From contig WACJ01000126.1 in the NCBI GenBank assembly GCA_008973525.1, positions 1,736,001 through 1,800,000 of the forward strand: 64,000 bases of DNA. The letters run 5' to 3'. Positions 1 through 17,099 of the stretch are shown piece by piece. The stretch comes from Stenopsyche tienmushanensis (Eukaryota > Arthropoda > Insecta > Trichoptera > Stenopsychidae). Below the pieces are notes generated by a model, which saw nothing but the letters and a program-made list of their open reading frames with translations, did not search any database and was not told the origin of the DNA. Both the position numbers and the translations under genes were made by a program. Every line of letters begins with the position of its first letter. Position 1 is the stretch's first letter.

Positions 1-1276
1 ATTTAAAGTTTTTATTTGCTATTTTTCAAAAATTTCAAAAACCCTTCTATTTAACAATGCATTAGAAGAAACCAGGAGACTGAGACTTTGAACGACAGGA
101 AAATACCGGGCCGCCCAAAGTCTATTACGGAACACACTTCAACGGCGTGTACAGTACCGAAGTACGAAGATGGAGATGAATGGTTTGGGGTTGCGTCGAG
201 ATAGGACCACGCTACAGCTACGTACCTATTTACCCCAGTTGCTCACGCAAAATACGTCCACAAACGAAGAGAACGCTATAGGAGGGTTGACTGTATTTAT
301 ATTATTTTTCAAATATTCGATAAAAAGGCATTGCCAATTCAGATTGAACTACATTGAGCTTATCGCATTTCATTCGTATAAGTCATACATGTTTATTTAT
401 TTGACCGTCTACAGGATATGATTCAATTCGACGATATGGGTTCATTAAAATATGTATTACAATAGTATACAATAATATATGAGCTCTGGTGGTTATTATT
501 GTATTTGAAACGATCGATGAATTGAATTGAACGACTTGTACGCAAACACGCCGCAGTGCGTGAACGGAGGACGAATCGTCAGAGATGGACGAATGAAATC
601 TCGCAATTCCAACTGGATGCAGTCGTTCTACAATTGATTATGATGATCTTAATGTGGATATAAAACACATGTTTTCTTCGCCATTTCACATAGCTCACGG
701 AATGGTGTTGAACGTCAAGCTCTACCGGACAAAAGTGGCCACCAACCGGAACTATTTATTAACCAGAGGGGGGAGAACGTTTGTCAATTAATATAATTGT
801 ACACAATTAACGGACACGCTTCGAATGATAAACTTTGACAAAGTCCAAAAAAAATCCAAAGAATCTTCATAATCTGAAATCAGATACCACCCAAGCATTG
901 ATTAAAATGATAGATTTTAAGCGAGCAAGGTATTTAATCGTCTCGTAGCTGATAGGATTTATAGGCGCTAAAATGATATCTTATCATAATACTTGGAAGT
1001 ATTAGTCGTCAAAAAAAAAACATAATAAATTACACGTTTTTTGATATTAGAGAGTATGCACGCACATGTGGCGTGCAGCGATCCATAGCGCTCTATTTTC
1101 AATGCCGTGCTTCTATTTCTAATACAATATCTATTCAAATTATCACCTCAAACATTACATTTAGCAACGGTTTTATTATTTGGTCACGTTTCAATTAAAC
1201 TTCCGAGTTTTACGATCGTACATATATGAAAATAATTGTGTTTGCTACGAAAACTTACCTCACTAATTATAATATA
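1..1276. other. gene-free AT-rich flank
   Basis: I see no supported gene here. A short open frame near 170-421 has no recognisable motif and no convincing splice context. Positions 1079-1130 closely match 55734-55789, so the end of this stretch carries a piece of a dispersed repeat. Confidence 0.5.
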
Positions 1277-1985
1277 CGAGGAACATTCAAATATAACCCG
1301 GAATTTTGCTTTTTTGAATCACAAGCCGACCTTAAGTAATCAGTATTTAAGAGCTCGGAGAGGGGATACCTACATAAATAGCCTTAACATACACGTTCTG
1401 TACAACCATGTTGCGCAACGCGTAATTATACATTTTCTCGTAAACGAATGGGTAATGTCAATTTTGATGCGACTTGAGGCACAATTCGGTGATGCTACTA
1501 TAAGTGAGACCCAAGCGTTTGATTGGGCCTAAAAGTTTCGCGAAGGTCGAGATAATGCGCAAAATGAAAGTCATACACGGCGTCCTGCAGCGAGCATCAC
1601 AAGCAAACATTGTGGAGGACGTTCGCAGCGTTACAATAGTCGAGATTGCGTCAGTGGTGAATATTAGTGTTGGAAGTATCCATACCCTTGTAACGTAAAA
1701 TCTTAGATACAGAAAAATATCAGCAAGGCAGGTTTCACAGTCTGCTCAGTGAGGCACAAAATAATGTGCAGAAAGACATCTTTGGAGGACAAAAGGAGAG
1801 ACTTTTTTGGATCGTATTGTAGCCTGCGATGAAACATGGATCCACCACTACACCCCAGATTGCAAGAGATCTTGTATGGAGTTGAGGAAACCTGGAGAGA
1901 ATACGCCGATCGAGGTGAAAGTTCAAAAGTCTACTGGAAAAGTAATGGCTACGGTATTTGGTAACAAAAAACGAAGAAAACCTAT
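1277..1985 (+). mobile_element. decayed mariner element, 5' end and transposase fragments
   Basis: A mariner-type 5' terminal repeat begins right after a TA at 1275-1276 and matches both ends of the element at 40551-41161. Downstream, broken frames encode the mariner N-terminal helix-turn-helix region (LEAQFGDATISETQAFDWA near 1471-1530). Further on is the first catalytic block with the motif [11 protein letters not shown] near 1828-1860, where the D of DETW is the first aspartate of the DD34D triad. Stops and frameshifts separate the blocks and the C-terminal third is missing, so this is a dead copy. Its 3' side is interrupted by retrotransposon sequence from about 1985. Confidence 0.85.
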
Positions 1986-3300
1986 TCCAGCTGTCCTTCT
2001 GCTCAACCTCACCTCATTTGTAGGACGCGGAGTGAAAGAGGTGGGCACCCGGAAACTCTGCACGTAGCGTTTCTCGTGGAGGATCTAAGAGCAGTGGAAA
2101 ATAATCTGTGTGGCTAATCCGGGGAAACCCTTTAAGTCGCTGTCTGTCGCACTCTGTTTCAACTGTCCTACTCTGGTGGGTGTTTCACTCTACGGTGCTC
2201 ATCCATAAAACCCCAAGGCGGAGGTAAGAGGTACGCAGCTTACCCTGTGCTGCGTACCCATAAAATGGAATGTGGAACTGCCGATTACAGAAGGAGCATG
2301 AGAACTCTTTGCAAAAGGCGATACTACTATCCTCAACAGCCTAGTTCACACAGAGGAGAACAGCAACTCGTCTAAAATAAAAGCCCAACATCAGGCCGAG
2401 GTGACCTCGCATGTGACAGCTTATCATCCGTGGGAAATGAAGGCAAAGGGGAATGAAGTCCTCGCCGTAATTAAAGCATAGATGCAAAGAAATCACCTGC
2501 AGCTAGCAGCAGAGAAGACAGATGCAATGTTCTGCAGTAGACGGAAAAGACCGAGGGTAAACCAGCTTGTCATTGATGGACATGAGGTTCGATATAGCAA
2601 AACGATACGTTACTTCGGGATCCTCATGGACTGCAAACTGGCTTTTAGAAGTAGCTGCGCAGAAGGTAGCCAGCGAGCTCGGACGGCTCATGACCAATAT
2701 TGCAGGGCCAAAGCCATGCAGACGAATAATAAACGAAGTTATACACTCAATCCTTCAGTACGGAGCCCTAATATGGCATGAGGCACTTATATATGAGAGC
2801 AACGGGAAGAAGCTGGCCAGGGTCCAACGACAGGAAGCGCTCCGAGTCTCCGCAGCGCACAAAATAGTCTCTGAAGACGCGGTACACATGATCGCCAGAA
2901 TCCTTCAGGACTTCGAAGATCCCAAAATTCGTGCAGAGCACGAGCGAAATTGAGGGAAGCCTGGCAACAAAGATGGGATCAATCCAGCAAAGAAGACGGA
3001 CCCATCGACATACCAAAAGAAACACGCTGAAACAAGCACTTGGGGTAGCTGAGCTCAAAGTTGACAACATGATCCACAGCATGATGGTGAGCAAGGAGAA
3101 CTGGGACCTTTGGCGGGAATATTTGGAAAAAATGATGACCGCCAAAGAAGGCAGTGAAAGAGAGACCTACCTGTTCCCATGAAACAATAACAATACCAGG
3201 GGGATTTAGTCAGTAAAAATCTGACATTACCCTCGGGTCCATTAACCCCAGGGTATCTTATGGAAGATTCCTCTTCTACAGGAAAAAAAAGTGATCTTTC
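1985..3300 (+). mobile_element. non-LTR retrotransposon remnant, 3' half
   Basis: From about 2480 to 2950, frames broken by indels encode the end of a reverse transcriptase ORF of the jockey/R1 kind. This includes an EKTDAMFCSRR block, VIDGHEVRYSKTIRYFGILMD, and a region reading KVASELGRLMTNIAGP then HSILQYGALIWHEAL. The same order occurs in a second copy at 23290-24470. Both end with a similar 3' tail (3200-3280 versus 24385-24460) containing a stretch like agtcagtaaraatctgac. The segment 1985-2350 resembles 52960-53530 and probably belongs to the same family. The copy is 5'-truncated and inactive. Clade assignment is inference from motif wording. Confidence 0.75.
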
Positions 3301-3309
3301 CTTCCTACT

Positions 3310-3500
3310 TTAACGCACCTTTGAGTGCGCGTAGTCTAAAACCGATCTCCCTCGGGAACTTTGCCTCATTTTGGAGGGCGCGGAGTGAAAGGGGTAGGTT
3401 CCTGGAAACCCCGTAGTGTTTCTGTGAGATCAAAGAGAACAGAACAGCAGCGCAGGGCAAAGACTTTGTCTTAAAGATACAACCCACTTCAGACTTGGCT
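3310..3500. repeat. fragment of the LINE-associated repeat
   Basis: The stretch around 3375-3425 (core gcgcggagtgaaaggggta) resembles 2028-2080 and 53376-53425, which share the gacgcggagtgaaag core followed by a cctggaaa-like block. Three copies next to LINE remnants suggest one retrotransposon family. No coding capacity remains. Confidence 0.5.
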
Positions 3501-3549
3501 CCATGTAACTGAGACCAACTGCCGCTTGGTGTTTCATTTTTCGTGACGC

Positions 3550-5400
3550 TCATGCCAATTTACTCTACTGCGCCCATGTAAGTTTTACTTCAATAGAAAT
3601 TGTAATATATTTTATTAATTTCAAACGTGAAAACAAGACTACTTCCATACAACTCCGCCCATATTAATATCGGCGACCTAATAAGTGGAGCTGCGATAGA
3701 GATTTTACAAGTTATGTTAATTTGGTTTTCAAAAAAAATCACCAGCGATCGCGTGCCATTCATCGACTTTTTTTTCATTTAAGCTTGAAGAACGGAGGCA
3801 GAAAAGATGGATAGATAAAAGAAAATAACCAACCGAGCGAAAAACATTTATCACTGACTCCATCGGCATATATGGCGTGTAATACGGTTGGAAGAACATG
3901 GAGATAGATCCTAAAAAAATAGAAGTGGAATACATCAAAATGCTGACCAAACACACATTGATGGCTTTGTTAATGTCTCTGCGTATGAGATGAATCAATT
4001 TGAGATAGGAAACGAGTTCAAAACTTTGAAAATTATGCTCCAATCAAATATATTCATATGAAAGTTATCATCATTACCGGATTTAGTATACACACAATTG
4101 TATCTCTTTAAAATGTTCAATGATATATTGATCAAAACTTTATGTACAATACAAGAAATAATATTAAAACCCATTTGGATGAAAACTCAGCACGCCGGTG
4201 AAATATGGAAGTTAACAACGATACCATTTACTAACATAACAGCAAAAAGACAGAAGATCTATCACACATTAACATGAATTTATATAAATAATAAATTAAA
4301 TACTCAAACATAATCATACTATCACTAAATTTGTAAATTACCAAAGCATACGATACAAATAGGAATCTAAATATTTCAAATTTAATTTTCAACGCACATT
4401 TGATACGCAGTGTCCTATAATAAAACAATACATTTCTCTCCGTCTACATTATACATTCATATAGATTGACATATGACCAAAGAAATAATTTTTGCAACGT
4501 AACGCTATGGTATCATAAGAAAAAATTGAGATATAATTCAATTTACACAGTGGTCTTCTACGGCGTCGGTTGTTTATACAAGTCCAATGCACGGAATAGA
4601 TATAAACGCTTATATTGAAAATGTGGCACCCTTTTATTGCTTTTAATATGGTCATAAATTGAATAAATATTGATAACCTTATTGTTGTTTAAATATACTA
4701 AATTACAGCTACATTAATTAAAGGTTCATAGTGGGATTTGTATTCTTTGAGTTCAAATTCATCGGATATATGCATATGAAGTATTTTGCCACGGCTCCAA
4801 TATCTATTGATTGAGATTAACAATCGGACTGCTTGTTTAATTAATATATCAGTACCTAAATAAATGTTTATCAACGCGCTTATACACCGTCTTGATAAGG
4901 ATGATGATTTGTTCGGCTCAAGCATTGAAATATGCGAGTAATGCGAAATATAAAGCGAACCGTTGAGACAAAATATGACATATTGCGTGCATAAATTGTT
5001 AACATTTGGAAATCGGTGATCAATTAAGGATCAATTTGGATATTTAAAAAAAGCTCTTAATCGATGCAATGTTTTAGATGAAAAATTGTCACTTGTATAA
5101 AAAATTGAATGTTTAAATTATTGCTTATGACTTAAAGAACAAACGCATCTTAAATGTGATGTTATGATCTCAATGCACTGATGATTTACAAACGAATCTA
5201 TATAATGCGGGGTAAAATACAGGATTTTTTGGTAAAATATTTTCACAATGAGAACTGACAGCTGTCAAAACGATGCCCGCATTATAGCATCGATCTCGGA
5301 TCGCTAAATATTTTATTACATGCGTTTTCTCATTGCATGTATGGAAATTCGGACGATTTTCATATCGATACAAATGTAAAATGTTCAAATTTTGATTTTT
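3550..5400. other. gene-free AT-rich stretch
   Basis: No exon with coding bias, no recognised element and no RNA gene could be supported. Short open frames on both strands look like chance frames in AT-rich DNA. Confidence 0.45.
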
Positions 5401-5659
5401 AAACTGGTAAAATCACACATTTTCTAAGATTGCCGAAGATTTGGTCCCGAACGAAGCGCTCATCTGTCGGAGATGTGTTCTTCTTTATCGATTTCCGTTC
5501 TGGGTGATGAGTGAACAACTTTGAGGTTAGTCAAATTTTCGCACAATTTTGAGTTGAAGAAGTCGCGACGGCTTCACATATTCGATGATGCATATCGACG
5601 TCCGAGATTGATATGAAGGCAGAAAATAGGCGCGATTCAAATTGGAAGGTTAATCGGAT

Positions 5660-5910
5660 AAGAAGCAGTAGTATTGCGGCGCCTGTCACTCGAGAGGGGA
5701 AGGGCGGCCAGAGCGAATGAGGGTTGTTGCGGCGAGCTGCAGGGGTGGAAGAACGTAATTTGCACTGAAGCTCACCCGATCGGCACAGGCGGCGGCGGCG
5801 ACGAACACGAAGATAGCGGAGAAGGTGACGGTTGTGACGGCGGCAGCGGCAGCGGTAGCGGCCTACCGCACACACTACACGCCCCCCGCGACTCTATCCC
5901 CGAGTGAACG
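5660..5910. other. GC-rich island, possible promoter or first exon
   Basis: A roughly 250-base GC-rich block stands out in an AT-rich background. It has runs of cgg and cggcag triplets and many CpGs. On the minus strand an open frame reads a hydrophobic stretch (VTTVTFSAIFVFVAAAA) followed by a good donor-like GGTGAGC near 5776, but it has no ATG and is preceded by an in-frame stop. On the plus strand the open frames are low-complexity Gly/Ser/Ala. A 5'UTR or promoter island is more likely than coding sequence. Confidence 0.3.
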
Positions 5911-6543
5911 TTCGACGAATGCGCTTTTCGCCACCACTCCTCATCTCAATATTGTCTATCTTTTCACCAATCTTATTGTAATAAAATTTCGAGCTAAGAC
6001 TGAAATCATTGATAAAAAAGTATTATTTAACGAACTAAATAAATTATAAAGCCGGAAATACTAAATTAATATTTATTTTTAAATATGCAAATTAATTACA
6101 ATGTGTAATCATTCAAAAAAATATATTTATACACTATTGATATTTATTTGATAATCGCGCCTTTAAAACGCAAATATAGTTCTATTATATAATTGCATAT
6201 ATGCTATTTTTATATTCATGCAATTTTTTCCATCTTTGTTAAAAAAAATATGCCCTATAATAAATCTTTGTCAAATAAAAGCCGATCAATTTTTTTTCAA
6301 TTTCTAGGGAAATATTTTAAAAAGCAGTTTCTAATACTTTTTGTATATGGCCAGCAATAACCAACGTTACGGCCTTCTTATGATTTCAATTTTCAGTATT
6401 GACATAACCAAGCAGTAAATGCCAAATTTCCAGAATAAGTAATCAAAAGGTGAATTAAACATGGGTATAAAAAAATAATACAATTTATTTACATCTTACA
6501 TTAGTTCTAAAATAAATATAAAAGTCTTTGTTTAAGAAATAAA

Positions 6544-6549
6544 TTTATT
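6544..6549 (-). terminator. RACK1 polyadenylation signal
   Basis: An AATAAA hexamer reads on the minus strand about 62 bases past the RACK1 stop codon, a normal distance for a short 3'UTR. It is the first canonical hexamer downstream of the stop. Confidence 0.6.
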
Positions 6550-6610
6550 AGCCCATAATCACATCACATAATTATGCACCATAATGTCTTGTGAGCCCGC
6601 AGTCTTTATT

Positions 6611-8292
6611 CTACTTGGCTGACACTGACACTTGCCACACTCTGATCGTATTGTCACTGTAGCCGGCGAAGAGAGTCTGCCCGTCGGTGGACCATGCCAA
6701 CGATAAACATTGGATGGGCACAGCCTTTGAAACTTGGGATACGACATCAAGACGCAGCTCATCAACCATTTCCTTGCTTTCCAAATCCTATAAAAACAAA
6801 ATATATTAAAATTGAGGCCACAATTTAAAAAATACAAATCGTTCAAAACGTAACTTACCCAAATCTTAATGCAAGCGCCAAACGCGGCACAGAGCCAGTA
6901 TCTGTTCGGGGAGAAGCACAGAGCTTGAATGATGTCATTGTGGTCCAGGGTGTGGAGGTGTTTACCCTCGTTAAGATCCCAGAGCATTGCTTTGCAATCC
7001 TTTCCTCCGGAAGCACACAGAGAACCGTCAGGAGAAACAGTTACTGTGTTCAAATATCCAGTATGTCCAGAGTGGTTGATCTTCAACTTGCAGTTGGTCA
7101 AATTCCATACCTGCGGCGGGAATAAAAACATTGAGAACTGGACGATAGATATGTACTATAAATAAGATATACAAGTAGAAAGAAACTCACTTTAACGGCG
7201 CGATCCCATCCAGCGGAAACGATAATGGGATTAGTGTGGTTAGGTGAGAATCTAACACAGGACACCCAATCGGTGTGACCCTCATCGGTGATCGTGAACT
7301 TGCATTCGGCCAGGGTGTTCCATAGCTTGATGGTCTTGTCACGGGAGCCGGACACAATCTGTCTGTTGTCGGCCGAGAAAGCGACTGAGAGTACATCCTA
7401 TAACACAAAACATACAATTAGCTTTCGGTTTTATTTCAAGGAATCAAACGCGTCAACTCGACGAACTGATTTCATTAATTTCTACTATATATCCCTACTT
7501 ACAGCGATTGCTACGGTTCCACAATCGCTGAACGGTCCCCGGATGATCTTCTGCCCCCGGTGGGCTATCACCACTGACTGTTCTGCGAGAGCGAATCGAA
7601 CGTCATAATGGACGAACGTCGCTCGCTGAACATCTTCTGCCTCGCATAGGCACAAACATTAACACGGAACACTAATCGAAATTAGAAACGTTGTCACACC
7701 TTAGTATGATCTTCGAACCGGCGGGTGGTCTTGCCGGCGCCGAGATCCCAGAGACGGAGGGTCTTGTCCCACGAGCCGGAGAGGGCGTAGTTGCCGTCGC
7801 TCGAGAGAACGACGTCAGAGATAAAATGGGAATGTCCGTAGAGCCTCTTGTTGGGGACTCCGTAGTTGAATTCATTCTTGGTCAGTTTCCATACGATCAA
7901 AGTCTTGTCTGTAAAGGAAAACGTGTGATTAGCGCAAATCGGTGGTAGGACAGCGTGACGATAAGACGGATCGTATTGCACTTCAGCCCCATATCCGCTA
8001 ACCGCTCACAACTTTCACGTGGTTAGGCATTGTATCATCATTTAATGCAATTTTAATAAAAAAGAAAGACTCCGCGGCGACTGTAAGACGCCATGGAAGC
8101 TTACGTGGTCGTCGCCGCGGACGAATTTCACGAGGATTGCGCGGATCGAACGGATTCGACCGGCGATGCGGAAGAGTGCTCACCTCTGGAAGCGGACAAG
8201 ATCATGTCCGGATATTTAGGATTGGTGGCAATTTGAGTAACCCAGCCATTGTGGCCGAATAGAGTGCCGCGTTGGAGTAGAGTTTCCGACAT
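6611..8292 (-). CDS. Rack1: receptor for activated C kinase 1 (RACK1), WD40 ribosome scaffold
   Basis: Five coding exons on the minus strand: 8292-8184, 7908-7700, 7397-7191, 7110-6859 and 6787-6611. All junctions are GT-AG and in phase, giving exactly 317 residues, the length of animal RACK1. The protein is a seven-bladed WD40 propeller; blade ends such as LRLWD, IKLW, MLWD, IKIWD and [11 protein letters not shown] are readable. The ribosome-contacting R36-D37-K38 motif is intact. RACK1 sits on the 40S head near the mRNA exit and docks PKC and other signalling proteins. The start is the first ATG after a 64-base leader, and the N-terminus MSETL fits the family. It is divergently paired with the PP2A gene. 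Identity is certain; transcript ends are inferred. Confidence 0.98.
7503..7626. ncRNA. candidate structured RNA in RACK1 intron 2 (possible snoRNA)
   Basis: The 302-base intron between coding exons 2 and 3 contains a GC-rich core unlike a normal AT-rich intron. It has a perfect 8-base stem (7503-7510 with 7522-7529) and a second hairpin (7585-7626) with outer stem GCGAG/CTCGC, a CGA/TCG extension, an internal loop and an inner CGTC/GACG stem. On the minus (host) strand, AGAACA at 7583-7578 directly after the second hairpin fits the H-box pattern ANANNA. On the plus strand an ACA lies about three bases after it. Vertebrate RACK1 introns host snoRNAs (C/D type). Class and strand here are unproven. 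Confidence 0.35.
8072..8120. ncRNA. candidate hairpin RNA in RACK1 intron 1
   Basis: A perfect 10-base inverted repeat (CCGCGGCGAC at 8072-8081, GTCGCCGCGG at 8111-8120) encloses 29 bases that can pair further through GAC/GTC and CCA/TGG. It lies in the intron after the first coding exon, inside a GC-rich stretch (8068-8170). Together with the hairpins in intron 2 it suggests intron-encoded structured RNA, but no unambiguous H/ACA or C/D boxes are visible. It could also be a small repeat. Confidence 0.3.
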
Positions 8293-8350
8293 CTCTAAAT
8301 GTGAGATGTAGTCCGAGGCGGACGCGACCGGTCAACAGTAACGTCCGAAC

Positions 8351-8358
8351 AGAAAGGA
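8351..8358 (-). promoter_or_regulatory. TCT initiator / TOP transcription start of RACK1
   Basis: The minus strand reads TCCTTTCT, matching the TCT core-promoter consensus (YYC+1TTTYY) used by ribosomal-protein and translation-factor genes in animals. The +1 C would be at 8356, giving a 64-base leader beginning with a pyrimidine tract. That makes RACK1 a candidate TOP mRNA, as it is in vertebrates. The start site is inferred from motif and position, without transcript data. Confidence 0.6.
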
Positions 8359-9300
8359 CGTCGATCGTTTGCCGGAAGATTGCCAGGCTGGCAGTGCTGC
8401 CATTGCGAAAATTCTATCCTAATTTAACTTCAATTCAAAATTCAATTTATATTTAAACTTAAATAAAATTCACATTTTCATCATCAAATTATTTTTATAT
8501 AAATTTGTCTCAAACAAAATAATTTTTCGATTCTAAATAAACTTTATATTTGATTCATATAAAACATTTTAGTACGTTATTTATTACATTTCCACAAAAA
8601 TGAGAATTCATATAAATAACAATCAGGGATTTGTAGAAAATATCCGAATTGTATAATTACATTGTTGTTGAAAACTTCAAAAACTGCAAAAAGAAAAACA
8701 TTTAAGATCATAGACAATTTTTTTAATATGGCAAACGAATACATTTTACATCGATAAAATATTATAAATAAATTTGTCTTCGCTTATAAAATTGATATAT
8801 TTAGTGATGATATTGATTGAATATAAAATAGTTTTTAAAAATGCATTTTATACAAATCGAGATTCATAGATAACGCAATCATTTACTGTCTATGAATAGT
8901 TCGATTATTTATAAATAACCAGGAATATAAAATGTAAAGCATTTTTAGGTCGTTAAGAAATTTTATGGATTGATTTTATTATAAAATTATATTTTTGTGT
9001 TTGTGTATGCATTAAGCAATATGTAATAAGTTATAATATTTTATTTAATAATTTGTTTATCAATATTAAAAATTAAACTACTACTGATGCATTTAGATTC
9101 GATTTTTTTTATTTTAATGAAAATATTAATATGATATTAACGTCCATTTATTTTTTTCGTTTTTGTCTATTTTGTCGTCAATATCGAGATGCGCTTATTA
9201 AATTGTGTTCGGTGAATTTATAAAAATTCATCGCGTCGATTAAAAACGTTTTGCGACGTTGTTGAAAAAAATAAAATCGTATCGAACGAAAAGAGGGCTG
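8359..9300. other. divergent intergenic region between RACK1 and PP2A
   Basis: About 0.95 kb separates the inferred RACK1 start (8356) from the PP2A leader. Most is AT-rich with no open frame; GC content rises sharply at both ends, as expected of two promoters facing away from each other. Confidence 0.5.
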
Positions 9301-9334
9301 CCGGTCGCCGGTCGGGGTGGTTGGCAAGCGTGAA

Positions 9335-9370
9335 TCAGTGCGGCGCTGACGTCACGGGCGGCCATTTGGG
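9335..9370 (+). promoter_or_regulatory. PP2A 5' region with palindromic CRE and GCCAT box
   Basis: Just upstream of the PP2A start codon are a TCAGTG initiator-like sequence (9335-9340), a full palindromic cAMP-response element TGACGTCA (9347-9354) and a GGCCATTT box (9360-9367) of the YY1/Pho GCCAT type. A CRE is known in the human PPP2CA promoter. If transcription starts at the initiator, the CRE would lie just downstream of the start, so the true start may be further 5'. Confidence 0.4.
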
Positions 9371-9389
9371 CGCGGAGGGCGCCGCCGAC

Positions 9390-14950
<5,561 letters not shown>

Positions 14951-16460
14951 GCCATGCCTTTTTCCTTTCTATCACTATACCTGCCTCCTCCTACACTCCC
15001 CGCCAAGAAACAGTGTTGCACGTGGAAGTATTGTGCCCAAAATTTTAGTGTTTTGTCATGTGTTAACATCTTATGGGTGTTTTTACACAGATGTTTATGA
15101 AAATAATTAAAAAAAAAAGTTAAAACCGTTTGCTGTGGACATATTTTGCCTGCGCGTACATAGTGCAATCTTGACTATATACTTGTTTTGTCATATTATA
15201 TTTTCGTAAGTGCATGTAATAATAGATGCCAATAAATTCGTCAATGACAGAGTTATTGAAATTTTCATGTTCAGCAAGGGCTTGAGCACTCGGTGCTCTC
15301 GGTACGCTATAAAAAAAGATATCCCCTTCTATTGATTACTGTACGTTCGTCAATTTTAAACAATTGTTTGGTAATTTGTTTATATGTGAATGATGAGTTT
15401 TTTCATTTTGATTTTTTTTTACAATTGTGCATTGAAACACAGCATTTAAATAATTTTCACCTCGAGATAACCGTTGTAACACAGCATCGTTGATCTGAAA
15501 TATGCCAGATTTAGAATAACGTGATTTCATATTGTATATATGCTTAAATATGAAGTCGTTTCATTTGTATTAGTAATATATAGTTACATTTGACAATAGA
15601 TTATGTCAAAAAATGTGTGAGAGATGTTTCTTTTTGTTTTTCATAACATCACAGTAGCAAAATCGCAAGTATTTTGAGATGTTATCGATTGAATGATGAA
15701 GAGGTCTTCTCTTTTCTTTCGCTATAAAGTATACCGTCAAATTCATCCTCGCGAGACCCCCGGTCGGAGGGCGCGCGCGTCCCCTTCGTCGAGGAGCGCG
15801 TTTATAAATGTGTGATTTTAATTTTCCGCGTAGAAATTTTAAAACAAATTATATTTTATGGAAGCTTCTATATACTTTTTATTGAAGGATGAGAAGGCAG
15901 CTTAATTATTTATGTTGAAATCTTATATGGAAGTTTTTTTTTATGTAAACATTGTGAACACTGATTTTTTTTTACTGTACAAGTTCTATGCATATTTTAT
16001 TTCCAATAATATGGCATTTGAAATGTTAGTTTTTTATTTAATTTCACGGCAATAAAACGAGCATTTTTTGGAAATCGTACAAAGGTATTCGACTAATCGT
16101 AAGCAAATTTGTTTTCTTTCTGCCAGTGCGATTGAATATTTAATATTCTATCCGTTTACATATGGATCATTTGTCACGAGTTTTTGGTGTGTCGATTTAG
16201 CATAATTTCAATCTTTAAAAATATCCCAGTTTTATAAGAGCCAATTTGCAATGAGTACAGTTTTCTCATGTGTTATTATTATTAATGTATTTGCACTAAT
16301 TTTTCTATTCCGTAGTAAAAGTGGTGGGAAATATATCATTCGGAATGATTGTTTTTTGATCAATACCAAATTTTGAAATTATTTATTACGCATATAAGAG
16401 TAATTATGGTTTTTTTTCCCCCGATTATAGATTTCACAGAGATGAATAAAGGGGTGTATG
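14951..16460 (+). other. PP2A 3'UTR region with several polyadenylation signals
   Basis: The first AATAAA after the PP2A stop is at 15231-15236, about 280 bases downstream. Others occur near 16052 and 16445. The interval is AT-rich with no open frame of substance, so alternative 3' ends are plausible. No transcript evidence is available to choose between them. Confidence 0.4.
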
Positions 16461-16880
16461 AGATAAAAATAAATTCAGTTTATTGGTTTTTATTAATTAC
16501 GTGATAAAATTGATTTGTATAATATAATTAACTTAGTAAATCTGTGTATGTTTCATTTAATATACCCTTCATTATTAAAACACATCACATCACGTGTGAA
16601 TATTGTTAGGAATTTATACATGTATTTGATAAGTGTAATTACAATGTGTGAATCTGCAGTTCGTTATTTGATATCGATAGATGCGTACGCATATGAAAGA
16701 TATAACGTCGTGTATATGGTTTTTTGATTTTTAGACGGGTACTAAAAGTCGAGGAATTAACGAAACAAATACACTTAAACATAACGAAACATAAACGTAA
16801 TTATTGCGAGTGAATATGTTTTTTAAAATTACATGCGTTTGATTTTTCTCGTCTAAATCATTATGTTTATCGTCTGATTG

Positions 16881-17091
16881 CGAAGTTATCCAGAAAGTAA
16901 GGTTATAACATTTACATAGGATCAAACATGTTCCCCATGCGTAAAAATTTACGCACAGAAGTTGCGTGATTTTGACATGGTCGTGACTTGTTCTATAATT
17001 GCACAAGTTCGTTAGAAAAGACGGGAGATGACGGGCGCGAACAAAAACCCTCAGGATCCCTTGTAACCTTACTTTCTAGAAGACCCTCGTA
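16881..17091. mobile_element. short mariner-like MITE
   Basis: Imperfect inverted repeats of about 27 bases flank roughly 155 bases. The shared core is AGAAAGTAAGGTTA at 16892-16905, inverted at 17063-17078. The right end finishes with ...CCCTCG followed by TA, the mariner target. A related single end lies at 52065-52095 (core TCCAGAAAGTAAGTGTAC). There is no coding capacity, so it would be a non-autonomous or deleted copy. Confidence 0.55.
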
Positions 17092-17099
17092 TTTGATTT

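Noticed and set aside
170..421. 83-codon open frame at the left edge
   Set aside because: No recognisable motif, no splice or promoter context, and the C-terminal part is low-information AT-rich sequence.
5825..6049. Ala-rich plus-strand frame in the GC island
   Set aside because: Composition comes from CGG/CAG triplet runs; no ATG start or conserved pattern.
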